Positions 27,714 through 35,910 of a stretch of 64,000 nt of DNA are shown here, in pieces. The stretch lies in NCBI RefSeq assembly GCF_007667425.1, contig NZ_VDRC01000001.1, forward strand, positions 558,001 to 622,000, in the 5' to 3' direction. The translations under genes were made by a program, and so were the position numbers. The notes below the pieces were generated by a model that saw nothing but the letters and a program-made list of their open reading frames with translations, ran no database searches and was not told where the DNA came from. Position 1 is the first letter of the stretch, and each line of letters starts with the position of its first letter. This DNA comes from Microbacterium sp. 1.5R. GTDB lineage: Bacteria > Actinomycetota > Actinomycetes > Actinomycetales > Microbacteriaceae.

Positions 27714-28811
27714 TCAGGTGCGCGGGTGCGAGCTCTTGCGCAGCAGGATCCGCAGCGGCAGCCGCACCGTCACCGGGGCGGAGTCCGGGCGCTCGAGGCG
27801 ACGGGCGAGCAGCTGCACCGCGGCACGACCGAGGTCGATCATGGGCTGCCGCACGGTCGTGAGCGCCGGGCGCGCGAGCGCTGCCGCCTCGATGCCGTCG
27901 AAGCCCGTGACGCGCACGTCGTCCGGCACGCGGAGCCCTGCCGAGCGGAACGCGTCGATGGCGCCGAGCGCCATCTGGTCGTTGGCGGCGATCAGCGCTG
28001 CAGGCGGGCCGGCGGTGACGAGTTCTTCGCCGGCGCGGCGCCCCGAAGCCCTGGTGAAATCCCCGCGCAGCACCGTCACGTCGTCCTCCGCGATCCCCGA
28101 CTCCGCGATCGCGGCGGCGAAGCCCTGCCAGCGCTGTGCGCCGTCCGGCGAGTCCTCAGGTCCGGCGAGGAACGCCAGTCGTCCGGGGCCCGCCTCGGCG
28201 AGCACGAGACGGGTGAGCTCCGCCATCGCCTCGGCGTTGCTGACGGTCACGTGGTCGTAGTCGTCGCCCCGCGCCGGGCCCGACAGCACCACGACGGGAA
28301 TCCGCTGCGCGAGTCGCGCCAGCACGTCGTCGGGCACGCTCTGCGCGAGCACCATGAGTCCGTCGACCCGCCCGGCGATGTCGCGCACGGTCTCGCGCGT
28401 CGGATCGTCGCGGCCCACGCCGATCATCAGCACGAAGCCCTGCTTCCACGCCTCGAGCTCCGCGCCGCGCAGCACCTCGTCGAGGAAGAGCATGGTGGGG
28501 GCCGGAACCGGCTCGGTCGGTTCCTCGGCCACTGCGAACGGCGGGCGGCTGCGGTCCCCCAGCACATCGAGCGGCGGTGCGTCCTCCGCCGCGTCGAACC
28601 CCGGGAAGTAGAGACCGAGCACCCCGGTCCGACGCTCGGCGAGGCCCCGAGCGGCGCCGCTGGGCACGTACCCGAGCGCGGTGACCGCGTCGAGCACACG
28701 CTCGCGGGTCGCCGGCCGCACGGCATCCGGTTGCCGGAGCACGCGCGAGACGGTCGCGATCGACACGGCAGCGCGCTCCGCGACGTCGTAGACGGTCGCC
28801 TTCCTGCTCAC
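27714..28811 (-). CDS. LacI-family transcriptional regulator
   Basis: 365-aa regulator with helix-turn-helix TVYDVAERAAVSIATVSRVL at residues 6-25 and a periplasmic-binding-type effector domain ending DDVRVTGFDGIEAAALARPALTTVRQP. The GTG at 28811 gives the usual LacI start (MSRKATVYDVAERA) and has GGAGC upstream. No transporter is directly adjacent. The nearest candidate target is the GH1/ABC operon, whose promoter carries a LacI-like palindrome, but that link is inference. Confidence 0.9.
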   Translation of the reverse strand: MSRKATVYDVAERAAVSIATVSRVLRQPDAVRPATRERVLDAVTALGYVPSGAARGLAERRTGVLGLYFPGFDAAEDAPPLDVLGDRSRPPFAVAEEPTEPVPAPTMLFLDEVLRGAELEAWKQGFVLMIGVGRDDPTRETVRDIAGRVDGLMVLAQSVPDDVLARLAQRIPVVVLSGPARGDDYDHVTVSNAEAMAELTRLVLAEAGPGRLAFLAGPEDSPDGAQRWQGFAAAIAESGIAEDDVTVLRGDFTRASGRRAGEELVTAGPPAALIAANDQMALGAIDAFRSAGLRVPDDVRVTGFDGIEAAALARPALTTVRQPMIDLGRAAVQLLARRLERPDSAPVTVRLPLRILLRKSSHPRT

Positions 28812-28966
28812 GCTCGCTCCATCCTGCTCGGGTGAGCACCAGGCTAACCCGCTCTGTCGACGTGACTTGCAGGCGACCCGCACGGAGATGTGCAGGAATA
28901 CAGGACCGATGCCCGGGATTCAGCCTTCGGGAGTGCGCAAACCCTCTCCAGCCGTCCGGTCGCGCA

Positions 28967-29662
28967 TCAGACTCGTCGGGCGATCAACGCCCCATGCGGG
29001 CGCGTGCTCATCTCGCCGGGCACCCGCTCGCGGCGTTCGGACGCGACGACCTCGAAGCCCGCGTCGACGAGCAGGATGCCGAGGGCCTCCGCCGACCAGA
29101 AGTACGCCGTCGTCACGGCGTGGGGGAACGGCTCCCCCGGTTCGCCGTCGAAGAAGCCGATGAGCAGCGAGCCGTCGCGTCGCAGGACGCGCGCGAACTC
29201 GCCGAACACCGCCGGCAGATCGGCGGGCGACGTGTGGATCAGCGAGTACCAGGCAAGGATTCCGCCGAGCGCAGCCTCCCCGACCGACAGCTCGTGGAAG
29301 GAGCCGGTCTCGAAGAGGATGCCGGGGTAGCTCCGCCGGGCGGAGGCGACGAACTCCCGGGAGAGGTCGACGCCCCGGACATCGCGCCCGCCCTCGGCGA
29401 GGAACGCGGTCCAGTGCCCCGGGCCGCATCCGGCGTCCAGCACCGGGCCGGCCGTGGCGTCGCGCCAGGAACGGATCGTTGCGACGTCCCGGGGGTCCAT
29501 CTGGGAGAGCCGACCTCCGACCGCCTCGTACTCCGCGGCCCGCTCGTCGTATGCTGCGGCGATGACGTCGCGCTCGCGTCGCAGATTCGCATCGCCGTCG
29601 CACGTATCCCGCGGATCCGTGCGACGGCGACGCGATTCTGCGGCCGGACGATTCTCCGTCAC
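28967..29662 (-). CDS. Class I SAM-dependent methyltransferase
   Basis: 231-aa Rossmann-fold methyltransferase. SAM motif I is VLDAGCGPGHWTAFLAEGG near residue 75, followed by VRGVDLSREFVASARR (acidic ribose-binding Asp). A charged N-terminal stretch of about 40 residues precedes the fold. The GTG at 29662 overlaps the rsmI stop by four bases (GTGA), so it is coupled to rsmI. Substrate unknown. Confidence 0.88.
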   Translation of the reverse strand: MTENRPAAESRRRRTDPRDTCDGDANLRRERDVIAAAYDERAAEYEAVGGRLSQMDPRDVATIRSWRDATAGPVLDAGCGPGHWTAFLAEGGRDVRGVDLSREFVASARRSYPGILFETGSFHELSVGEAALGGILAWYSLIHTSPADLPAVFGEFARVLRRDGSLLIGFFDGEPGEPFPHAVTTAYFWSAEALGILLVDAGFEVVASERRERVPGEMSTRPHGALIARRV

Positions 29663-30480
29663 GGGCGGCGGGCGGCGAGAGCGGACTGGTACAGATCACG
29701 CGACGACAGGCCGGTCGCGGCGGCGACCTCGGCGCAGGCGTCTTTGAGACGGATGCCGGAGGCCACGAGCTCCTGCACCTGCCCGAGCGCGTCGTCGGCC
29801 GAGACGGTGCGCCGCGGCGCGCCCTCGACCACCACGACGATCTCGCCCTTCACTCCCCCGGCCGCCCACTCCGCGAGTTCGGATGCCGTGCCGCGGCGCA
29901 CCTCCTCGAAGAGCTTCGTGAGCTCCCGGCACACGGCGATGCGGCGATCGGCCCCGAAGGCCCCACCCATATCGGTCAGCGTCGACGCCAGTCGGGACGG
30001 CGACTCGAAGAACATCATCGTGCGCGGCTCCGCGGCGAGCGCCGTCAGCGTCGAGCGTCGCTCCCCCGGCTTGCGCGGCAGGAACCCCTCGAACGTGAAC
30101 CGGTCGGTCGGCAGTCCGGAGATGGCCAGCGCCATGAGCACGGCGCTGGGTCCGGGGATCGCCGTGACCGTCACGCCCTGGGCCACGGCCTCGGCGACGA
30201 GCCCGTAGCCGGGGTCGCTGATCGCCGGCATCCCCGCATCGCTGACGACGACGACGTCGTGCTCCTGGGCGAGCACCGCGAGCTCGCCCGCCTTCTGCTT
30301 CTCGTTGTGATCGTGCAGGGCGATCAGTCGCGGACGGTTGGCGATGCCCAGCGCCTGCAGCAGCCGTCCGGTCGTGCGGGTGTCCTCCGCCACCACGACC
30401 TCGGCGTTCTCCAGCACCTCGACGAGGCGACGGGAGGCATCCCCGAGGTTTCCGATCGGCGTCGCGGCGAGGATGATCAC
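29659..30480 (-). CDS. rsmI: 16S rRNA (cytidine1402-2'-O)-methyltransferase
   Basis: 273-aa tetrapyrrole-methylase-fold enzyme that 2'-O-methylates C1402 in the ribosomal decoding centre. The N-terminus IILAATPIGNLGDASRRLVE, VVAEDTRTTGRLLQ and VVVSDAGMPAISDPGYGLV are diagnostic. GTG start at 30480 with TAGGCT six bases upstream. It is divergent from the protein mannosyltransferase gene, an arrangement also known in mycobacteria (rsmI beside pmt). Confidence 0.95.
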   Translation of the reverse strand: MIILAATPIGNLGDASRRLVEVLENAEVVVAEDTRTTGRLLQALGIANRPRLIALHDHNEKQKAGELAVLAQEHDVVVVSDAGMPAISDPGYGLVAEAVAQGVTVTAIPGPSAVLMALAISGLPTDRFTFEGFLPRKPGERRSTLTALAAEPRTMMFFESPSRLASTLTDMGGAFGADRRIAVCRELTKLFEEVRRGTASELAEWAAGGVKGEIVVVVEGAPRRTVSADDALGQVQELVASGIRLKDACAEVAAATGLSSRDLYQSALAARRP

Positions 30481-30486
30481 CCGCCC

Positions 30487-30492
30487 AGCCTA
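30487..30492 (-). promoter_or_regulatory. Leaderless -10 box for rsmI
   Basis: Minus-strand TAGGCT, six bases, then GTG at 30480. Confidence 0.65.
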
Positions 30493-30516
30493 GACGCGGC
30501 GGCAGGACCGGTTGTC

Positions 30517-30522
30517 TAGGCT
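30517..30522 (+). promoter_or_regulatory. Leaderless -10 box for protein mannosyltransferase
   Basis: TAGGCT, six bases, then GTG at 30529. The same hexamer drives rsmI in the opposite direction 25 bases away. Confidence 0.65.
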
Positions 30523-30528
30523 GGAGCG

Positions 30529-32085
30529 GTGATCGAGCCCGTCCCCCTGCTGCCTCCCCCCGAGGAACGGCTGACGCGCTACGGGCGGCTGCGCGACCGC
30601 ATCCTGCAGGACCCCGACTGGGGGCGGATGCTGCGCTGGTTCGCGCCGCTCGTGGTCACCGCACTCGCGGCCGTGCTGCGTCTGGTGAACCTCGGACACC
30701 CGCATCAGCTGGCCTTCGACGAGACCTACTACGTCAAGGACGCCTGGTCGCTGTGGACGCTCGGGTACGAGGGCACCTGGGGCGAGAACGCGAACGAGGC
30801 GTTCATCACGCTGCAGAAGCTGCCGCTGTCGGACGTCGGGTCGTTCGTCGTTCATCCGCCGCTCGGCAAGTGGCTGATCGCCCTCGGCATGGCGATCGGC
30901 GGCCCGGACAACACGGTCGGCTGGCGTCTCGCGACCGCGCTGCTCGGCACCGCGACCGTGCTGCTCGTCTACCTCGTCGCGCGCCGCCTGACCGGTTCGA
31001 TCGTCGTCGGCACCGTCGCCGGCGGTCTGCTCGCGATCGACGGGCTCAGCATCGTGATGAGCCGCACGGCGCTGCTCGACGGCCCGCTCACCTTCTTCCT
31101 GCTGCTGGGGGCGCTGTTCATCCTGTACGACCGCGACCGCACCATCCCGGTGCTGGAGCGCGCAGATCCCGGCAGCCCCGGCCCGATGTGGGGACGCGTG
31201 CTGTGGCGTCGCCCCTGGCTCGTCGCCGCCGGTGTCGCACTGGGCGCCGCCTGCGCCGTCAAGTGGTCGGGGCTCTACGCGCTCGCGGCCTTCGGCCTGT
31301 ACGTCGTCGTCACCGATGCGCTCGCCCGTCGCCGCGCCGGCATCGTGCTGTGGCCCACGGCCGCGGCGTTCACGCAGGGACCCGTCTCGTTCGTCCTGCT
31401 CGTCGTCCCCGCCGCCGCGACCTACCTCGCGAGCTGGACCGGCTGGCTCGTCACCGCCGGCGGCTACGCCAGGCAGAGCGACCCCAACCCGCTGCTCGCC
31501 CTGGCGAACTATCACAAGGCGATCCTCGACTTCCACGTCGGTCTGACCCGCGGGCACCCGTACGCGAGCCCCGCATGGGAATGGCCGTTCCTGCTGCGGC
31601 CGACCGCGGTCTGGGTCGCCGGCGAGCCGGGGCCGTGCGGTGTCGACCACTGCATCGCGGTGATCTCGACCATCCCGAACCCGCTGATCTGGTACGCGAG
31701 CATCGCCGCCGCGGTCTATCTGCTGTACCGCCTGGTGCGGGCCTGGGTCACGCGGCGTCCGGTCGGCGGCCCGGCGCTCACGTTCCCGCTGATCGGACTC
31801 GCCGCGACCTACGTCCCGTGGCTGATGTTCCCAGAGCGCACGATCTTCCAGTTCTACACGGTCGCGATGGCGCCGTTCCTCGTCATCGCGCTCGCCGTCG
31901 CGCTCCGGCAGATCGCCGGTCGCAGAGAGGATCCGTTGCCCCGACGCCGCTCCGGCGAGCTCACGGTGCTGATCTTCCTCGTCGTCGTCGTCCTCGTCTC
32001 GGCCTTCTACTACCCCGTGTGGACGGGCGTGAGCGTGCCGTACGACTTCTGGCGCCTGCACAACTGGCTGCCGGGCTGGATCTGA
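30529..32085 (+). CDS. Polyprenol-phosphate-mannose protein mannosyltransferase (PMT)
   Basis: 518-aa polytopic GT39 enzyme that transfers mannose from a polyprenyl phosphate carrier to Ser/Thr of exported proteins, coupled to Sec export in actinobacteria. The catalytic acidic pair is in QLAFDETYYVKDAW (first extracytoplasmic loop). About ten hydrophobic segments follow, with FPERTIFQFYTVAMAPFLV near the C-terminus conserved in Rv1002c-type proteins. GTG start at 30529. The gene converges with the downstream DUF255 gene, with only two bases between the stop codons. Confidence 0.92.
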   Translation: MIEPVPLLPPPEERLTRYGRLRDRILQDPDWGRMLRWFAPLVVTALAAVLRLVNLGHPHQLAFDETYYVKDAWSLWTLGYEGTWGENANEAFITLQKLPLSDVGSFVVHPPLGKWLIALGMAIGGPDNTVGWRLATALLGTATVLLVYLVARRLTGSIVVGTVAGGLLAIDGLSIVMSRTALLDGPLTFFLLLGALFILYDRDRTIPVLERADPGSPGPMWGRVLWRRPWLVAAGVALGAACAVKWSGLYALAAFGLYVVVTDALARRRAGIVLWPTAAAFTQGPVSFVLLVVPAAATYLASWTGWLVTAGGYARQSDPNPLLALANYHKAILDFHVGLTRGHPYASPAWEWPFLLRPTAVWVAGEPGPCGVDHCIAVISTIPNPLIWYASIAAAVYLLYRLVRAWVTRRPVGGPALTFPLIGLAATYVPWLMFPERTIFQFYTVAMAPFLVIALAVALRQIAGRREDPLPRRRSGELTVLIFLVVVVLVSAFYYPVWTGVSVPYDFWRLHNWLPGWI

Positions 32086-32087
32086 CC

Positions 32088-33887
32088 TCAGCGCTCCGGC
32101 GTCAGCGCCGCCGGGTCGCCGGTCGGCAGTAGGCATACGAACGATCGGCAGTCGAACGCCTGCTCTGAGGCGCCGGCTTTGCCCTCGAAGAGCTCGAACC
32201 CCGCGTCCTCGAATGCACGAGCCTGCGCCGGATTCACGATCGCCACGACGTCGGCATCGACCCGGCGCGCGGCGGCGGCGAGGGAGCCCCCGGCGTCGTC
32301 GGTGACGACGACGATCTGTCGAGGGGCGTCGAGCAGGTCTGCGGCGACGCGCAGCAGGCTGCCGTGCGCGAACGGCTGGGCGATCGCCGCGGTGCCGTGC
32401 TCGTGTACGGCGCGCTCCGCGACCGCACGATAGCGATCGCCCGCTCCCAGCCTCCAGGCGGTCAGCGCGGCGTGGGCGAGGGCGGCGGACGCCGACGGGA
32501 GATCGCCGTCGGTCTGATCGGGTGCCGCAGCGATGCCGCGCGATGCGAGCAGCGGATCGCCCTCCAGTCCGGCGACGGCGAGATCGAGGAAGCCCTGCGC
32601 CTCCTCCGCCCAGCGCGCCTCGCCCGTGGCCACGGCGAGGGCGAAGAGACCGTCGGCGAGCAGCGCGACGTCCGCCGCGGTGGCCGCCGCCGGTGACGCC
32701 GATCCGTCGAGCGATGCGCGCACGAGCAGCCCCGAGGCGTCGCGGTTGACCCGGAGCACGAACGCCGCTGCCTCCGCGGCGGCCGCGACCCACCCCGGTT
32801 CGTGCAGCGCAGCCCCGGCCCGCGCGAGGGCCGCGATAGCGAGGCCGTTCCAGCCGGTGATGACCTTGCCGTCGACGGCCGGCGGCTCGAGCTCGACGCG
32901 CTCCGCCACGGGGCGCAGGTAGTACCCGCCCTCGACGCGCACGCCGTCGATCCACGACTCCGAGTCCTGCGCTGCACCGAACCCGCCGCCCTCTTCACGC
33001 AGCGACGCGAGCAGGAACGCGGCGACGCCGCCCGCCGTGCGCTCGTCGCCGGCGGCGAGGGCGATGTCGAGCAGCTGGGCGTTGTCGGTCAGCATCCGCT
33101 CGTAGTGGGGCACCGACCAGTCGCGCTGGGTCGCATAACGGAAGAACCCCCCGTCATCGTCGTGCAGGGCGGATGCCGCCATCGCGGAGAGCGCACGGTC
33201 GGCGGCCGCCGCGGCATTTGCAGCCTCTCGCTGAACGAAGGGCGCCTGCAGGAACGAGAGCGTCGTCGCGACCGGGAACTTCGGCGCGCCGCCGAACCCG
33301 CCGTGCACGGAGTCCTCGCGGGCCACGATCGCACGTGCCGCGGCCGTGATCGCCTGCGCGTCCGGCAGGTCGGACGGGGCGGATGCCGCGGCCTGCCGCA
33401 GCGCCTCCGTCACCGCATCCGCCGACTCCTCCGCCTGCGCGCGTCGCTCGGTCCATGCCTCGCGCACCGCGGCGAGCACGTCGCGGAAGGCAGGCATCGG
33501 GCCCCGCGACTCGGGCGGCCAGTAGGTGCCAGCGTAGAAGGTGCGACCGCGCGGCGTCGTGAAGACCGTCAGCGGCCAGCCCAGGTTCTGCGTGAAGGCC
33601 GAGGCGGCGGCCATGTAGGCCGCATCGACCTCGGGGTGCTCCTCGCGATCGACCTTCACGGCCACGAAACCCTCGTCGATCAGGGACGCGGTCGCAGGAT
33701 CGGAGAACGACTCCCTCGCCATCACGTGACACCAGTGGCAGGTCGAGTAGCCGATCGAGATGAGCAGCGGCACGTCGCGCCGCTCGGCCTCGGCGAACGC
33801 CTCGTCGCCCCACGGATACCAGTCGACGGGGTTGTCGGCATGCGCGCGGAGGTAAGGGCTGAGCGTGTCGGCGAGCCGGTTCGTCAT
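32088..33887 (-). CDS. DUF255 thioredoxin-domain protein (YyaL/SPATA20 family)
   Basis: 599-aa cytoplasmic protein. The N-terminal 160 residues form a thioredoxin-like domain ([22 protein letters not shown]) with the redox pair in STCHWCH near residue 50. The rest is an (alpha/alpha) barrel resembling N-acylglucosamine epimerase/glycosidase folds ([14 protein letters not shown]). Biochemical role unsettled in the family. The ATG at 33887 has TAGCGT six bases upstream. Confidence 0.9.
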   Translation of the reverse strand: MTNRLADTLSPYLRAHADNPVDWYPWGDEAFAEAERRDVPLLISIGYSTCHWCHVMARESFSDPATASLIDEGFVAVKVDREEHPEVDAAYMAAASAFTQNLGWPLTVFTTPRGRTFYAGTYWPPESRGPMPAFRDVLAAVREAWTERRAQAEESADAVTEALRQAAASAPSDLPDAQAITAAARAIVAREDSVHGGFGGAPKFPVATTLSFLQAPFVQREAANAAAAADRALSAMAASALHDDDGGFFRYATQRDWSVPHYERMLTDNAQLLDIALAAGDERTAGGVAAFLLASLREEGGGFGAAQDSESWIDGVRVEGGYYLRPVAERVELEPPAVDGKVITGWNGLAIAALARAGAALHEPGWVAAAAEAAAFVLRVNRDASGLLVRASLDGSASPAAATAADVALLADGLFALAVATGEARWAEEAQGFLDLAVAGLEGDPLLASRGIAAAPDQTDGDLPSASAALAHAALTAWRLGAGDRYRAVAERAVHEHGTAAIAQPFAHGSLLRVAADLLDAPRQIVVVTDDAGGSLAAAARRVDADVVAIVNPAQARAFEDAGFELFEGKAGASEQAFDCRSFVCLLPTGDPAALTPER

Positions 33888-33893
33888 CCCCCC

Positions 33894-33899
33894 ACGCTA
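33894..33899 (-). promoter_or_regulatory. Leaderless -10 box for DUF255 gene
   Basis: Minus-strand TAGCGT, six bases, then ATG at 33887. Confidence 0.6.
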
Positions 33900-33952
33900 C
33901 GCGCTCGGCGGTGCCGGGGCGCGGTCCGGCGCCGCGCTCGACGTGCGCCCGC

Positions 33953-34525
33953 TCAGGAGACGAGCACGGTGTCGATCGGGCGGGACGCCGCGTAGCCGAC
34001 CAGCGGCAGCGCGCGGTCGGTCGCGAGGTCGATGCGCGAGCGGAGAACGTCGGAGGCGATCGTGTAGCCGTCGAAGTCGGTGTCGCTGGCATAGACGCCG
34101 AGCGGCAGGGTGAGCGCCTGGAAGAACGCGAACAGCGGACGCAACTGGTGCTCGATGATGAGGGCGTGCCGCTCCCCGCCGCCGGTGGCGGCCAGCAGCA
34201 CAGGCTTGCCGACGAGTTCGTACTGGCCGACGAAGTCGAAGAGGTGCTTGAAGAGACCGGTGAACGACGCGCGGTAGACGGGGCTGCCGACGATCAGCAA
34301 GTCGGACGCCTCGATCGCCTGCAGCTTCTCCTCGACGTCTGCGGGGAGCTGGTCGCGGCGCAGCGCACCCGCGAGCGACGGCCCGATCTCGGTGAGCTCG
34401 ATGACTTCGACCTCGACCTCGGCGCGCTGGGCGACGGCCTCGGCGATCGCCCGCACGAGGGCCGTGGTCTTGCTCGGCTCGTGCAGCGAGCCGGACACGG
34501 CGACGACGCGATAGGGGGCTGTCAT
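33953..34525 (-). CDS. NADPH-dependent FMN reductase (MsuE-like)
   Basis: 190-aa flavodoxin-fold reductase. VVAVSGSLHEPSKTTALV is the FMN phosphate loop, and LLIVGSPVYRASFTGLFKHLFDF plus PVLLAATGGGERHALIIEHQLRPLF are close to MsuE/SsuE, which supply reduced FMN to alkanesulfonate and related luciferase-like monooxygenases. The luciferase-like genes at 42634-43701 and 48963-50360 are possible clients, though unlinked. The ATG at 34525 is taken (TAGCGT seven bases upstream) over an in-frame upstream ATG at 34573. Confidence 0.9.
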   Translation of the reverse strand: MTAPYRVVAVSGSLHEPSKTTALVRAIAEAVAQRAEVEVEVIELTEIGPSLAGALRRDQLPADVEEKLQAIEASDLLIVGSPVYRASFTGLFKHLFDFVGQYELVGKPVLLAATGGGERHALIIEHQLRPLFAFFQALTLPLGVYASDTDFDGYTIASDVLRSRIDLATDRALPLVGYAASRPIDTVLVS

Positions 34526-34532
34526 GCCGACG

Positions 34533-34538
34533 ACGCTA
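34533..34538 (-). promoter_or_regulatory. Leaderless -10 box for FMN reductase
   Basis: Minus-strand TAGCGT, seven bases, then ATG at 34525. Confidence 0.5.
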
Positions 34539-34592
34539 CTCACGACCGCCCGCGCTGTCGCGACCGGCGACACACAACGACATGAGCCGTGT

Positions 34593-35801
34593 TCAGGCGG
34601 AGGGCCGCGTCTGCGACCCAGCGGCCCCCGGCACAGAGGCCATCGCGTGAGCCGCGCGACCGACGAGGCGTTCGAGAGGTCCGCGCCCGACGACGATCGA
34701 CCAGAGAGAGGTCACGAGCAGCAGCGCGACAGCGGTGCCCGCCCAGAAGAGGTTGTTCGTGAAGTAGCCGCCCGGTCCAACGATCAGAGCCACGGAGAGC
34801 ACGTGAGCGCTGTATGCCGAGAGCGGCATGGACCCGAGAGCACCGAGGGGAAGCAGGATCCAGCGCAGCGGCCCGCTCATCAGGATGCACGAGGCGATCA
34901 CGGCGATCGCGAAGCCGCCCGATCCGAGGATCTCGGCAGTGCCGCCCGAGTGCGCGTCGACTCCGAAGATCGCTGACAGCACCGCGCCCAGTGGGTCGGC
35001 ATCGCGCAGAGCGTCGGGATACGAGGCCCAGCCGGAGGCCGAGCTCCTCGCCGACCCGTCTTCGGGCGCCCACGACGCGACGCCGGAGACGGCGCCCACG
35101 AGACCGAGCCCGTAGCCGACGATCATGAGGCCCACGCCGACGCCCAAGGCCACCGCCGCGGTATAGATCCGCTCGATCCCGAGGCGCCCGAGCGCCATCC
35201 CCGCGAACACGAAGGCGAGCCACACGGTGAGCGGGTACGACCCGTACAGCACCAGCCCGATCCCCGCGCCGAACGGGAACATCGTGAACACAGCGGTCAG
35301 CGCGAGCACTGCCGGTCCGACCAGCGCGAGCACACCCGCCGCGATCAGCAGTCGCAGCGGCTGCCAGCGCAGGAACGGGATCACGGCCACGTAGAGCAGC
35401 CCGTACAGGGTGAGGATGACCGCGATGGGCGTGTTGAGCAGCTCAAGCGCGAGCCCGATGAGGAAGATCACCGCGCCGCGGCCGACGAGCTGCAGACGGA
35501 TGCCGGGAACACGGGCGGGGTCGGGCAGCTCACGGCGACCGGTCATGAGGGCGATCGACACCCCCGCGAGCACCGCGAAGAGGATCGACGACCGACCGTG
35601 CACGAGATCGAGCCACGTGGAGGGATCGAGCACGTCGAACGTCGAGGTCTCGCCGATGTGAGCGCCCGCCATGCCGAGGATCGCCAGGCCCCGCGCGACG
35701 TCCAGACCGAGGATGCGCGGAGCGCGCCCGAAGGTGCGGAACCAGTGCGTCACGGCGAGGGTGGTCGGCGCGGCGACGTCGGACGGAGGGGAGGTGGTCA
35801 C
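34593..35801 (-). CDS. DUF418/heparan-alpha-glucosaminide acetyltransferase-like membrane protein
   Basis: 402-aa polytopic membrane protein with about ten helices. The opening RILGLDVARGLAILGMAGAHIG resembles the N-terminus of DUF1624/HGSNAT-like and DUF418 acyltransferase-related proteins. LPLGALGSMPLSAYSAHVL near the C-terminus is the DUF418 signature-like segment. A role in acylating a cell-envelope sugar or lipid is plausible but unproven. The GTG at 35801 is supported by TACGAT six bases upstream. Confidence 0.8.
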   Translation of the reverse strand: MTTSPPSDVAAPTTLAVTHWFRTFGRAPRILGLDVARGLAILGMAGAHIGETSTFDVLDPSTWLDLVHGRSSILFAVLAGVSIALMTGRRELPDPARVPGIRLQLVGRGAVIFLIGLALELLNTPIAVILTLYGLLYVAVIPFLRWQPLRLLIAAGVLALVGPAVLALTAVFTMFPFGAGIGLVLYGSYPLTVWLAFVFAGMALGRLGIERIYTAAVALGVGVGLMIVGYGLGLVGAVSGVASWAPEDGSARSSASGWASYPDALRDADPLGAVLSAIFGVDAHSGGTAEILGSGGFAIAVIASCILMSGPLRWILLPLGALGSMPLSAYSAHVLSVALIVGPGGYFTNNLFWAGTAVALLLVTSLWSIVVGRGPLERLVGRAAHAMASVPGAAGSQTRPSA

Positions 35802-35807
35802 GCATGA

Positions 35808-35813
35808 ATCGTA
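35808..35813 (-). promoter_or_regulatory. Leaderless -10 box for DUF418-like gene
   Basis: Minus-strand TACGAT, six bases, then GTG at 35801. Confidence 0.55.
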
Positions 35814-35868
35814 AGACGCGCACCCGTGTCCGGGCCGTGCGCCGAGCGGGCGAGCGGGCGAGCGGGCC

Positions 35869-35900
35869 GCCATATCGTCATACGGCCATATCGTCATACG
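35869..35900. repeat. Perfect 16-bp tandem duplication upstream of hrpA
   Basis: GCCATATCGTCATACG occurs at 35869-35884 and again at 35885-35900. The second copy runs into AT, giving ATCGT-CAT-ACGAT, a short inverted repeat ten bases before the hrpA ATG. It could be a double operator or a duplicated promoter element. Confidence 0.8.
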
Positions 35901-35910
35901 ATGGAGGGCT

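Noticed and set aside
30490..32955. Long minus-strand open frame opposite the protein mannosyltransferase
   Set aside because: The catalytic and membrane segments are on the plus strand; this frame is compositional noise.
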